Shown here: positions 1 through 8,048 of the stretch, piece after piece
Layout of the letters: every line of letters begins with the position of its first letter
Numbering within the stretch: the stretch's first letter is position 1
Assembly (NCBI GenBank): GCA_964574395.1
Contig: CAZNNL010000042.1
Span: 1 to 16,479, forward strand
From: JAXGQD01 sp964574395
Lineage (GTDB): Bacteria; Bacillota; Clostridia; Saccharofermentanales; Fastidiosipilaceae
Direction of reading: 5' to 3'
DNA length: 16,479 nucleotides
Notes under the pieces: model-generated
The model's input: the letters and a program-made list of their open reading frames with translations, nothing else
Database searches by the model: none
What the model was told of the DNA's origin: nothing
Program-made: the position numbers and the translations under genes

Positions 1-513
1 AGAAATATCGGCCAGTAAGCTTCCAAACGACGCCGCTAGTTCATCAATTGCGCGCTTGTTTTCTTCTAGCTCTTCAAGTTTCCGTAGGCTGTCGGCAATA
101 TTTTTAGCAAGTGTTGGCTGATTTTTCTTGGCTTTTTTTACGGCTGAAGCAGTCATCAAACGCAAGCTTGCGGTTGAAAAACGTTTCTCTTTGTCTTTCA
201 CATTGTCGTCTAATTTCGAGCTAGCCAAAAGCACGGCGATGGCTGCCCCAAGTTTCAAAACTGCATCAGGCTGCGCGATAAGATGTTTTTTCAGAGGATG
301 CAAAACACAAGTCTCCGGCGCAAGCTGCGGCGTTTTCTCTTGCAGAGCTTCTACCAGCAGCAATAGAAACGTCAAATCATACGAAACTGCAAGTCGCGGA
401 AGCTGGCCATAGTCTTCTGAAATCGCCTTACATAAACCACAATAAACACTGCGATAACGCTCGTGTTCACGGAACTTCATTTCAGCCTTGAGGGCTTTGA
501 CATAACCAAACAT
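1..513 (-). CDS. DUF5685 family protein, C-terminal part cut by window edge
   Basis: A minus-strand frame stays open from an ATG at 513 to the left edge, giving 171 codons with no stop. The product begins MFGYVKALKAEM and carries a C-x2-C pair (Cys25, Cys28, in YCGLCKA) and a C-x2-H-P motif (Cys69, His72). These are the hallmarks I associate with the DUF5685 family of Clostridia. The cysteines and histidine suggest metal binding, but no function is established that I can name. Residues from about 85 onward are Lys/Ala/Glu-rich and look helical. The start is supported by GAGGAAG 3-4 nt upstream of the ATG. The gene is divergent from gltX with about 96 nt between the start codons. The family assignment is by motif memory; the reading frame itself is clear. 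Confidence 0.8.
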   Translation of the reverse strand, partial: MFGYVKALKAEMKFREHERYRSVYCGLCKAISEDYGQLPRLAVSYDLTFLLLLVEALQEKTPQLAPETCVLHPLKKHLIAQPDAVLKLGAAIAVLLASSKLDDNVKDKEKRFSTASLRLMTASAVKKAKKNQPTLAKNIADSLRKLEELEENKRAIDELAASFGSLLADIS

Positions 514-549
514 TGACTTCCTCGATTCGTCTGCAGTTTGCCTGTAATA

Positions 550-558
550 TGCTAAAAT
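550..558 (+). promoter_or_regulatory. Probable extended -10 promoter of gltX
   Basis: The sequence TGCTAAAAT is an extended -10 element (TGn plus TAAAAT) about 50 nt upstream of the gltX start. No good -35 hexamer is seen 17 nt upstream, which fits an extended -10 promoter. It lies in the only intergenic space before the gltX-glnS-yjbQ cluster. No T-box leader is visible; there are too few bases for one. Confidence 0.4.
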
Positions 559-609
559 GTAGCAGATTAATGCATCGACAGAATGCTTTCAGTATACAGG
601 AGTTTTTAT

Positions 610-2058
610 ATGCCTCACAATAATGTACGCACGCGCTTTGCGCCTAGTCCCACTGGCATCATGCATGTGGGAAATCTACGCACGGCGCTTTATGAATATT
701 TACTCGCCAAGTCTTTGGGCGGAAAATTTATTCTACGTATCGAAGACACGGATCAGGAGCGCCAAGTTGAAGGTGCGACAGAAGTCATTTATCGTACCTT
801 GGAACAATGTGGCTTGAAACATGATGAAGGTCCGGATGTCGGCGGTGACTATGGTCCTTATGTCCAGAGTCAAAGGCTTGGGGAATACAAGCCAGCTGCG
901 GAGCACTTGATTGCAGCAGGTCATGCGTACTACTGTTTTTGTACGGAAGAACGTTTGGCCGAGTTGAAGGCTGACTCGAGTTTTGCTGCCTACGACCGTC
1001 ACTGTCGCAATTTAGATCAAGCCGCGATTCAAGAAAAACTTGACGCAGGCGTTCCCTATACTGTTCGGCAAAAAATGCCACTCACCGGCGAAACCCACTT
1101 CAGCGACACCGTCTATGGCGATATCACCGTCAAAAACGAAGAACTTGAAGACCAGATTCTGCTCAAGGCGGATGGTTTTCCGACCTATAATTTTGCCAAT
1201 GTGGTGGACGATTCAGCCATGAAAATCAGTCATGTGGTCAGAGGGTCAGAGTACCTTTCTTCTACTCCTAAATACAATCTGCTCTACGACGCTTTTGGTT
1301 TCGAAAAACCCGTCTACGTGCATCTTCCTTTGATTTTAGGCGAAGACGGCCAAAAACTTTCCAAACGCCACGGTTCCACCAGCTTCCACGATTTGGTGGA
1401 AGAAGGCTATTTACCCGAAGCCATCGTCAATTACATCGCGCTTCTCGGTTGGGCACCCAAAGACAATCAAGAAATTTTTACTTTGAAGGAACTTGAGCAA
1501 GCCTTTTCTATTGCCGGCGTCAGCAAGTCACCTTCGACATTTGACTATAAAAAACTACTGTGGTTCAACCAAGAATATTTCCGCCGCATGTCGCCAGAAG
1601 AATTCACAGAACTATGTCGTCCCTATTTTGATGCGGTGCTCCCCGAGCGACCGGAGGGCTGGGACTATGCTTTGTTGGCACGTTTGCTGCAGGCGCGCTT
1701 GGAAAAATTAACGGACATTAAAGATCAGATAAGCTTTTTGGCAAAATACAACTTCGCATTTGACGTGAATCTTTTTGCCCATAAAAAAATGAAAACCTCC
1801 GTAGAGACAGCCCTGCCCATGTTGCAGATTCTGTTGGATGGCCTAGAAAAACTCCCCGAATGGAGCGAAAGTGCAATCCACGACTATCTCATCGGAGTCG
1901 CAGAGGAGCAAGGTGTGAAAAACGGTCAGGTAATGTGGCCTTGTCGTATCGCAATTGCCGGACAAGCGGTTACACCCGGAGGTGCAGTTGAAATCCTGCT
2001 TCTGCTGGGACGCAGCGAGAGCTTAGAGCGCATTAAACACAGTATAGAAAGAGGCTAA
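610..2058 (+). CDS. gltX: Glutamyl-tRNA synthetase (GluRS), class I
   Basis: GluRS attaches glutamate to tRNA-Glu in the cytoplasm using ATP. The 482-residue product has the family's usual length. The N-terminal Rossmann catalytic domain holds the HIGH-type motif HVGN (residues 19-22, after RFAPSPTG) and the KMSKS-type motif KLSKR (249-253). The C-terminal third is the helical anticodon-binding domain. A Cys-x-Cys pair (109, 111) and Cys132 match the zinc site of E. coli GluRS, but the usual fourth ligand, His two residues after the last Cys, is Asn here; His131 is adjacent. I chose the ATG at 610 rather than the one at 583 because AGGAG lies 7 nt upstream and the protein then starts just before VRTRFAPSPTG. 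It is followed after 2 nt by glnS. The presence of GlnRS suggests, without proof, that this GluRS is of the discriminating type. Confidence 0.96.
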   Translation: MPHNNVRTRFAPSPTGIMHVGNLRTALYEYLLAKSLGGKFILRIEDTDQERQVEGATEVIYRTLEQCGLKHDEGPDVGGDYGPYVQSQRLGEYKPAAEHLIAAGHAYYCFCTEERLAELKADSSFAAYDRHCRNLDQAAIQEKLDAGVPYTVRQKMPLTGETHFSDTVYGDITVKNEELEDQILLKADGFPTYNFANVVDDSAMKISHVVRGSEYLSSTPKYNLLYDAFGFEKPVYVHLPLILGEDGQKLSKRHGSTSFHDLVEEGYLPEAIVNYIALLGWAPKDNQEIFTLKELEQAFSIAGVSKSPSTFDYKKLLWFNQEYFRRMSPEEFTELCRPYFDAVLPERPEGWDYALLARLLQARLEKLTDIKDQISFLAKYNFAFDVNLFAHKKMKTSVETALPMLQILLDGLEKLPEWSESAIHDYLIGVAEEQGVKNGQVMWPCRIAIAGQAVTPGGAVEILLLLGRSESLERIKHSIERG

Positions 2059-2060
2059 AA

Positions 2061-3773
2061 ATGGCAGATGAAACAAATAACACAATGAGCGCTGAGGAAG
2101 CATTGGTACCCGAGAGCAAACATTTTATCCAGGCTTTCATTGAAGAAGACACCGCTCCCGGCGGACAGTACGAAGGTATGACAGTGCACACGCGCTTTCC
2201 ACCTGAACCTAATGGCTATCTTCACATCGGCCACGCAAAAGCAATCTGCATCAATTTTGGCTTAGCTGACCAGTACGGCGGGCTTTGTAATTTACGCATG
2301 GACGACACCAATCCTTCAAAAGAGGATGTCGAGTATGTGGAATCTATACAGGAAGATATCCGTTGGCTCGGTTTTGATTGGGGTGACCGCTTTTATTTCG
2401 CGTCCGATTACTTCCCCAAGATGTATGAACTGGCGCGTGAACTTATTGAAAAGGGCTTAGCGTATGTTTGTGATTTGACTGCCGAGGAGACGCGTGAAAT
2501 GCGCGGAACTTTGACCGAAGCAGGTGTGAATAGTCCCTATCGCGAGCGTGGTGTTGAGGAGAATTTGGAGCTTTTTGCCAGAATGAAAGCAGGAGAATTT
2601 CCGGATGGAGCACGTACGCTGCGTGCCAAAATCGACATGAGTTCCGGCAACATGAATATGCGTGACCCCGTTATTTACCGCATTCTGCGCGCGCATCACC
2701 ACCGCACGGGTGACGATTGGTGCATTTATCCGATGTACGATTTCGCCCATCCCATCGAAGATGCTTTGGAATGTATTACGCATTCACTTTGTTCAATCGA
2801 ATTCGAAGACCACCGTCCCCTATACGAATGGGTTGTAGATAATGTCACACTCCCTTCCCGCCCGCGCCAAATTGAATTCGCACGTTTGGGCTTGAATTAT
2901 ACGGTTATGAGTAAGCGCAAACTCCGCTACCTGGTTGAAGAAGGTTTGGTTGACGGATGGAATGATCCGCGTATGCCAACGCTTTCCGGTCTGCGTCGTC
3001 GCGGTTACACACCTTTGGCAATTCGGAATTTTATTTCACGTGTCGGGGTATCGAAGGTTCCGAACACAGTGGATACGGCTTTCTTGGAGTTTTGCCTGCG
3101 CGAAGATTTAAACGCATCCGCCCCTCGCGTCATGGCCGTGACCCGTCCTCTAAAATTGACGATTACTAATTATGAGGATGGCAAAACCGAGCACTTCACC
3201 GCCGAAAACAACCCCGAACGCCCCGAAGACGGCACCCGCGAAGTCTCCTTCTCCAAACACCTCTGGATAGAAGAAGACGATTTCATGGAAGAACCCGCGC
3301 GCAAATACTTCCGCCTCTTCCCTGGCAATGAAGTGCGCCTCAAACACGCCTATGTTGTTAAGTGTACCGGCTGCGTCAAAGATGAAAACGGCCGCGTTGT
3401 CGAAGTCCTCGCCGAATACGATCCCGAAAGCCGCGGCGGCAAAGTCTCCGACGGCCGCAAAGTTCGCGGCACCATCCATTTCGTCGACCAAAATACCGCC
3501 ATTGACGCTGAACTCCACCTCTACGACAAACTATTCTCAGTCGAAGATCCCGATGGCGCTGACGTCAGCTACGTCGAAACCATCAACCGTGATTCTTTGG
3601 AAGTTTTAAAACACGCCAAACTTGAAGCCTCTTTAGCAGGTGCCCAAGTCGGACAAGATTTCCAGTTTATCCGCATGGGCTATTTCACGCTGGATTCTGT
3701 CCACAGCCAGCCGAGCGCGTTAGTGTTCAATAGAGCAGTGACATTGAAGGATAGTTATAAGTTGCCGAAGTAG
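2061..3773 (+). CDS. glnS: Glutaminyl-tRNA synthetase (GlnRS), class I
   Basis: GlnRS charges tRNA-Gln with glutamine directly, bypassing the GatCAB amidotransferase route. The 570-residue protein is close to the E. coli enzyme (about 554). The catalytic domain has PPEPNGYLHIGHAK with HIGH at 55-58 and a KMSKS variant, MSKRK, at 283-287. The C-terminal part from about 355 is the two-barrel anticodon-binding region. The start is supported by AGAAAGAGG inside the end of gltX, 7 nt before the ATG; an internal ATG at 2085 is less likely. The 2-nt gap to gltX implies one transcript and probably coupled translation. Codons in roughly 3180-3560 end in C far more often than in the first part of the gene. 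GlnRS has a patchy distribution in Bacillota, so an ancient acquisition by transfer is plausible. Confidence 0.96.
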   Translation: MADETNNTMSAEEALVPESKHFIQAFIEEDTAPGGQYEGMTVHTRFPPEPNGYLHIGHAKAICINFGLADQYGGLCNLRMDDTNPSKEDVEYVESIQEDIRWLGFDWGDRFYFASDYFPKMYELARELIEKGLAYVCDLTAEETREMRGTLTEAGVNSPYRERGVEENLELFARMKAGEFPDGARTLRAKIDMSSGNMNMRDPVIYRILRAHHHRTGDDWCIYPMYDFAHPIEDALECITHSLCSIEFEDHRPLYEWVVDNVTLPSRPRQIEFARLGLNYTVMSKRKLRYLVEEGLVDGWNDPRMPTLSGLRRRGYTPLAIRNFISRVGVSKVPNTVDTAFLEFCLREDLNASAPRVMAVTRPLKLTITNYEDGKTEHFTAENNPERPEDGTREVSFSKHLWIEEDDFMEEPARKYFRLFPGNEVRLKHAYVVKCTGCVKDENGRVVEVLAEYDPESRGGKVSDGRKVRGTIHFVDQNTAIDAELHLYDKLFSVEDPDGADVSYVETINRDSLEVLKHAKLEASLAGAQVGQDFQFIRMGYFTLDSVHSQPSALVFNRAVTLKDSYKLPK

Positions 3774-3811
3774 GCGGCAGCTGGTTTAGAGCCATGCAAG
3801 GAGATGACGTC

Positions 3812-4228
3812 ATGAAGTCTTATCGTAAAGAACTAGTCTTTTATATGCCCCATAGACGTGGCTTAGTAAACGTCACTCACGAAGTCCAAGAGGCGATTTA
3901 CGAAAGCGGTATTAAGGAAGGCCTAGTATTAGTCAACGCGATGCACATCACCGCCTCTGTTTTTATTAATGATGACGAAGGCGGTCTCCACAACGATTTT
4001 GAAAAATGGTTAGAGGGATTGGCCCCTGAAAAACCGTACAGTCAATATCAGCATAACGGTTATGAGGACAATGCCGATGCCCATTTGAAACGCAGCATCA
4101 TGGGGCGCGAAGTTGTCTGTGCTATCACTGAGGGAAAACTAGACTTCGGACCCTGGGAACAAATTTTTTACTATGAGTTTGATGGCAAACGCAATAAACG
4201 TGTTTTGGTAAAGATTATCGGCGAATAG
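3812..4228 (+). CDS. yjbQ: YjbQ/UPF0047 family protein
   Basis: The 138-residue product matches the small single-domain UPF0047 (YjbQ) family in length and motifs: NAMHITASVFINDDE (residues 42-56), YEDNADAHLKRSIMGRE (84-100), and the C-terminal block EGKLDFGPWEQIFYYEFDG ending in RVLVKIIGE. Conserved His46 and His91 could bind metal or substrate. E. coli YjbQ has been reported to have weak thiamine-phosphate synthase activity, but the physiological role of the family is unsettled. The start at 3812 is preferred over the ATG at 3794 because AAGGAG sits 8 nt upstream of 3812, and the family begins just before the first strand. It lies 38 nt after glnS on the same strand and may be read through from the synthetase pair. 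Confidence 0.92.
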   Translation: MKSYRKELVFYMPHRRGLVNVTHEVQEAIYESGIKEGLVLVNAMHITASVFINDDEGGLHNDFEKWLEGLAPEKPYSQYQHNGYEDNADAHLKRSIMGREVVCAITEGKLDFGPWEQIFYYEFDGKRNKRVLVKIIGE

Positions 4229-4240
4229 GTTGCAGAGCGT

Positions 4241-4262
4241 CTTGAGTCGCGTGTCAAGTTTT
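4241..4262 (+). terminator. Weak candidate terminator after yjbQ
   Basis: CTTGA and TCAAG form a 5-bp stem around an 8-nt loop, followed by only four T. It lies 12 nt after the yjbQ stop, in a suitable place, but the stem is short and the T run poor. The rest of 4263-4384, between the convergent yjbQ and ABC genes, is AT-rich and shows no better hairpin on either strand, apart from a GTGTCA/TGACAC inverted repeat (4251-4256, 4284-4289). Confidence 0.25.
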
Positions 4263-4384
4263 CAGGCTACTGCAGCGATTTGCTGACACGGGGCTCAGAC
4301 AAACTCAATTCAATAATATTCTTATAGGATTTATCAAATTTTTTACTTTATTAGATATTTTTTTACTGTTATAATTCCGACTCC

Positions 4385-6208
4385 TCAAGTAATCAAACGA
4401 TACTGACTCTCATATAGCTCCGCGTAAAATCCACGTGCGGCTAGCAATTCTTCGTGCGTTCCCTGCTCGATTACAGCGCCTTTATCCATAACTAAAATTT
4501 CAGATGCTTCACGTATTGTGGACAAGCGATGGGCAATAATAAAACTGGTTCGGCCTTCCATTATCTTTAAGAAGGCTTTTTGCACCAATAATTCTGTGCG
4601 CGTGTCGATAGCGGAAGTCGCTTCGTCTAGAATCAAGAGTTCCGGGGCGATTAGCAAAGTACGCGCAATGGTCAGAAGCTGCCTTTGACCAACGGATAGT
4701 GCTTCCCCATTTCCTTCTAAAACAGTATCGTAGCCCTTAGGTAAGCGTCGGATAAAGCCATGCGCCATAGCCATGCGTGCGGCTTCTTCAACTTCTGCGC
4801 GCGAGGCTTCGGGTTTACCATAAGCGATGTTTTGGTGAACGGTGCCAGAGAAAATCCAGCTATCTTGGAGGACCATGCCAATGTTGCGGCGCAGTGAGGT
4901 ACGCGTCACCTTGCTGATGTTTTGGGAATCGATGAGGATGCGTCCTGCATCGAGTTCGTAGAAGCGCATGAGGAGGTTGACGAGGGTGGTTTTGCCAGCA
5001 CCTGTAGGACCTACTATAGCAACCATTGCATCAGCGGGCACGTCGAGGTTTAAATTCTCAATCAGTTTCTGATCGGAGCGATAAGAGAAATCAACCTGTT
5101 CAAAGCTAACTTGACCGTCAGTTAGCACAAGTTCAGAGGCATGAGCATCAGACGAAATTTCTTCGGCGTCGAAAAGTGCGTAAATGCGGCCGGCACCGGC
5201 GAAAGAATTTTGCAACTGGGTAAAGACAGCGGATATTTCGTTGATTGGTTTGGCGAATTGCAAGGCGTAATTCAACAAAGCTGTCATTTGACCTACAGTC
5301 AAAGTCCCGGCAAGCGCAAGAATCGCGGATAAACCTGCGACCAATACATAAGCGACATTGTTCAAAAAACGCACACCAGGATTCGTCAAGGAACTATAAA
5401 GCTGTGCCTTTTGACCGCTTTCATAAAGCGTCTCATTCAGGCCTTCAAAAATCTGATCACGCTCATCTTCGGCATTAAACGCCTGTATAATCGCTTGATT
5501 GGCCAGATTTTCTTCAATGTGTGCATTCACCTGGCCCAAATCTTGGGCTTGTTCTTGAAAGTACTTATATGAGCGCTTGGCAATAATCGAGGTTACCCAA
5601 AAGCATAAGGGTGTGATGGCAAAAACAACCAAACTAACCGATAAACTAATAGAAACCAGCATGATAAAAGAACCTAGCAATAGTGGCAAACCATAAAACA
5701 CTTGATTTAGCACTTGGCCCACACCTTCCGCGATCGCTTCTAAATCTGCAGTTAGTCGAGAAATAAGATCGCCGTGTGGATGGCTATCGAGTGTCTTCAA
5801 CGGTAGACGACTAATTTTCGCGAAGCCTTCGTTGCGTAGGTCTTTTGTGAGGCGTCCGGTGACGTTTTGCGTTTGTGCCTGCATCAGCCAGTGAAAGAAT
5901 GAACTCAACGCATAGAGCAAGGCACTAAGCCCAATAAAGGGCCAAAGGCGTGTCCAATTCACGAGCCCTTGTCCTATCATTTGGTCTATGGCGTAACCTA
6001 GCACGCTCGGAATAAATAAATATGTTAAGGAAGAAAGCAGGCCAGAAACAGCCAGCAAAACCAGCTGCAGTGGCATTTTGCGCAGCGCAAGCCACAAACG
6101 TTTGGCTGACATTTTAGTGTCGTAATATGCACCTAAACGGTCGTGTGCCTCATCTGCTTTCTCGCTTTTGCTGGAGGGAGGCGTTACAGAATTAAATATT
6201 TGTGCCAT
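4385..6208 (-). CDS. ABC exporter half-transporter, canonical-ATPase subunit
   Basis: This 607-residue protein has an N-terminal transmembrane domain (about residues 45-330, six helices expected) and a C-terminal ATPase domain. Walker A is GPTGAGKTT (400-408). The signature is LSVGQ (504-508) instead of LSGGQ. Walker B is LLILDE with catalytic Glu529, and the switch histidine is His560 (IIAHR). With its partner it forms a heterodimeric type IV exporter of the BmrCD/LmrCD/TM287-288 kind, acting in the cytoplasmic membrane; the substrate (drug, lipid or peptide) cannot be told. The start is supported by AAGGAGG 6 nt upstream. It overlaps the partner gene by 17 nt, so translation is probably coupled. 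The N-terminal 30 residues are a charged cytoplasmic extension, common in this subunit. Confidence 0.94.
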   Translation of the reverse strand: MAQIFNSVTPPSSKSEKADEAHDRLGAYYDTKMSAKRLWLALRKMPLQLVLLAVSGLLSSLTYLFIPSVLGYAIDQMIGQGLVNWTRLWPFIGLSALLYALSSFFHWLMQAQTQNVTGRLTKDLRNEGFAKISRLPLKTLDSHPHGDLISRLTADLEAIAEGVGQVLNQVFYGLPLLLGSFIMLVSISLSVSLVVFAITPLCFWVTSIIAKRSYKYFQEQAQDLGQVNAHIEENLANQAIIQAFNAEDERDQIFEGLNETLYESGQKAQLYSSLTNPGVRFLNNVAYVLVAGLSAILALAGTLTVGQMTALLNYALQFAKPINEISAVFTQLQNSFAGAGRIYALFDAEEISSDAHASELVLTDGQVSFEQVDFSYRSDQKLIENLNLDVPADAMVAIVGPTGAGKTTLVNLLMRFYELDAGRILIDSQNISKVTRTSLRRNIGMVLQDSWIFSGTVHQNIAYGKPEASRAEVEEAARMAMAHGFIRRLPKGYDTVLEGNGEALSVGQRQLLTIARTLLIAPELLILDEATSAIDTRTELLVQKAFLKIMEGRTSFIIAHRLSTIREASEILVMDKGAVIEQGTHEELLAARGFYAELYESQYRLIT

Positions 6209-7946
6209 TACCTGCCTCCTTCTCTAACTGTGACGAAGCAATCTCACGATACAATTTGCTCGACGCCATTAAGTCTTGATGATTGCCAAGGGCAAGCTGT
6301 TTACCATCATCCAAGACTAATATTTGGTGGGCATTTTTCACCACATGCACGCGCTGCGAAATAAAGACAACTGCTTTGTTTTTAATCAGTGGGGCTAGGG
6401 CTTGACGGAAACGATAATCGGTAAGGAAATCTAAAGCGGAGGTTGCGTCGTCTAAGATTAATAAATCAAAATCTTTGAGAAGTGCACGTGCCAAGCTTAA
6501 TCTTTGCTTTTGACCACCAGAAAAATTGACGCCTCCCCGTTCGACTACCGCATCAAGACCGCCATCCTTTTCAGCAACAAAGCCATCTGCTTGAGCGATG
6601 CGCAAGGCTTCCCAAAGTCTGTCGTCCGAGATTTCAGCTGCTTTGTCTGCTTGACCTAAAAGCAAATTGCTGCGGATGGTGCCTGCTAAGAGAGCCGGTT
6701 TTTGCGGCACATAAGCAATGCGTTCTCGCAAAGCATGCACAGACATGGTGCTTAAATTCTCTCCATTAAAACGCAGGCTACCTGATTGAGCAGTAAAAAA
6801 TCGGAGCAAGAGGCCCGCCAAGGTGGATTTTCCTGATCCAGTCGCGCCGATGACCCCAAGCGTATTTCCTTTGGCCAACGAAAACTGGATACCCTCTAAC
6901 GCAGTCGCTTGGCTACCTGGGTAAGTAAAACTCAAATCACTTATTTCAACGACAGGCACCCCTGCAACTTGGGATTCGCGCGTCTGTGCTGGGGAATTTT
7001 TCGGGGTGAATTCTAGCACCTCTGCGACACGTTTGCCTGAGGTATAGGCTTTGGGAAATTGCATGAAAAGAACGGCGATAACCATCATGGCGTTGACGAG
7101 TTGGGTTTGATAGGCAATAAACGCAACCACTTCGCCTTGGGTAAGTCCACCGATTTCCACCAGCAGTCCACCGCGCCACAAGACCAGTACAATAACGGCA
7201 TTGAAAATAAGCGATGTTACGGGGTTCATGAGCGCTGCGATTTTGCCAGAAAAAATCGTATCCTTAGCCAAAGCCTCATTACGTTCTGCGAAAAATGTGC
7301 GTTCGTGTTCTTCTCTGGCAAAAGCACGAATCACCTTCGACCCCGACAAATTATCCCGTATCAACCCCGTAACTTTGTCCAAGCGCTGCTGCACAACACG
7401 GTAAACGCGGACGGTCGCCTGCATAATGAGGTACAAAGCGATAGCCGCCACCGGCACAGCAGCCAGCATAATGAAGGCCAGGCGCGCATTGATAACAAAA
7501 CCCATCACCAGGCTACCAAGCGTCAAAAATGGCGCGCGCGAAACCAGACGAATGGTCATGGCAATCGCCAATTGAAGTTGATTTATATCTACCGTAGACC
7601 TAATCAGCAGCGAGGACTGCCCGAAATCTTGCAATTCCTCTTGCGAAGAATGGTTGATTTTCTTGACGATTGCATTCCTAAGATTCGTTCCGAAACCTTG
7701 CGAGCAAACCGATGACATGTATTGGCAGGAAAAGGCAAAAAGCACAGCTAAAATCACCAGTGCCAACATCATCAGGGTCTGGCGGATGACAAAGGCTTGG
7801 TTACCTGCATTGATTCCGTGATCGATGATACCTGCAATTAAGAATGGCAAAAGCGTCTCTATCACTGCTTCTATAAACTTAAACAAAGGACCCCAAAAGA
7901 GTTCTTTTTTGTATCCATTTAAATATGGCCACAGCGTTCTAAACAT
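6192..7946 (-). CDS. ABC exporter half-transporter, degenerate-ATPase subunit
   Basis: This 584-residue half-transporter starts MFRTLWPYLNGYKKE, typical of the first gene of heterodimeric exporter pairs. Residues 15-300 form the transmembrane domain. The ATPase domain has Walker A GATGSGKST (367-375), an intact signature FSGGQ (475-479) and Walker B LLILDD, where Asp500 replaces the catalytic Glu. The switch position is Gln531 (ISQR) instead of His. With the partner's LSVGQ signature these changes build one non-hydrolysing ATP site, while this subunit's good signature completes the active site with the partner's Glu and His. No ribosome binding site is visible before the ATG at 7946; a consensus extended -10 lies 6 nt upstream, suggesting a leaderless or nearly leaderless message. 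No in-frame upstream ATG, GTG or TTG was found nearby. Confidence 0.94.
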   Translation of the reverse strand: MFRTLWPYLNGYKKELFWGPLFKFIEAVIETLLPFLIAGIIDHGINAGNQAFVIRQTLMMLALVILAVLFAFSCQYMSSVCSQGFGTNLRNAIVKKINHSSQEELQDFGQSSLLIRSTVDINQLQLAIAMTIRLVSRAPFLTLGSLVMGFVINARLAFIMLAAVPVAAIALYLIMQATVRVYRVVQQRLDKVTGLIRDNLSGSKVIRAFAREEHERTFFAERNEALAKDTIFSGKIAALMNPVTSLIFNAVIVLVLWRGGLLVEIGGLTQGEVVAFIAYQTQLVNAMMVIAVLFMQFPKAYTSGKRVAEVLEFTPKNSPAQTRESQVAGVPVVEISDLSFTYPGSQATALEGIQFSLAKGNTLGVIGATGSGKSTLAGLLLRFFTAQSGSLRFNGENLSTMSVHALRERIAYVPQKPALLAGTIRSNLLLGQADKAAEISDDRLWEALRIAQADGFVAEKDGGLDAVVERGGVNFSGGQKQRLSLARALLKDFDLLILDDATSALDFLTDYRFRQALAPLIKNKAVVFISQRVHVVKNAHQILVLDDGKQLALGNHQDLMASSKLYREIASSQLEKEAGNGTNI

Positions 7947-7952
7947 AAAGTG

Positions 7953-7961
7953 ATTATAACA
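7953..7961 (-). promoter_or_regulatory. Extended -10 promoter of the ABC exporter pair
   Basis: Read on the minus strand the sequence is TGTTATAAT, a full match to the extended -10 consensus TGnTATAAT. It ends 6 nt before the ABC start codon, so transcription would begin close to the ATG itself. No good -35 hexamer is seen. It lies in the 102-nt space shared with the divergent alcohol dehydrogenase gene. Confidence 0.55.
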
Positions 7962-7981
7962 AAAGTCTTTCTTCTTTAGGC

Positions 7982-7987
7982 TATAAT
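7982..7987 (+). promoter_or_regulatory. -10 box of the alcohol dehydrogenase gene
   Basis: A consensus TATAAT lies 61 nt upstream of the alcohol dehydrogenase start on the plus strand. A -35 box is not convincing. The predicted leader of about 55 nt has a small GCCG/CGGC inverted repeat at 8009-8024. The two divergent -10 boxes are about 20 bp apart, so polymerases at both could interfere. Confidence 0.45.
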
Positions 7988-8048
7988 AGTAAGAAGCAAA
8001 TTATCTTCGCCGTAGCTGTGCGGCCATAATGTTTTCTCGGAGGTTTCT

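Noticed and set aside
128..412. Plus-strand open frame of 94 codons
   Set aside because: It lies opposite the DUF5685 gene, which has family motifs and a good ribosome binding site; the plus frame has neither.
583..609. Upstream ATG of gltX adding nine residues
   Set aside because: There is no ribosome binding site before 583, whereas AGGAG is well spaced for the ATG at 610.
514..609. T-box or other riboswitch ahead of gltX
   Set aside because: The space is under 100 nt, contains the promoter, and shows no T-box core motif or terminator-antiterminator pair.
3150..3518. Minus-strand open frame of 122 codons rich in Ala, Phe and Val
   Set aside because: It is opposite glnS in the C-ending codon patch, which removes stops from the antisense frame; no ribosome binding site or family match.
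7059..7715. Plus-strand open frame of 218 codons
   Set aside because: It lies wholly opposite the well-supported ABC exporter gene; its product is rich in His, Asn, Gln and Arg with no domain, as expected for an antisense shadow.
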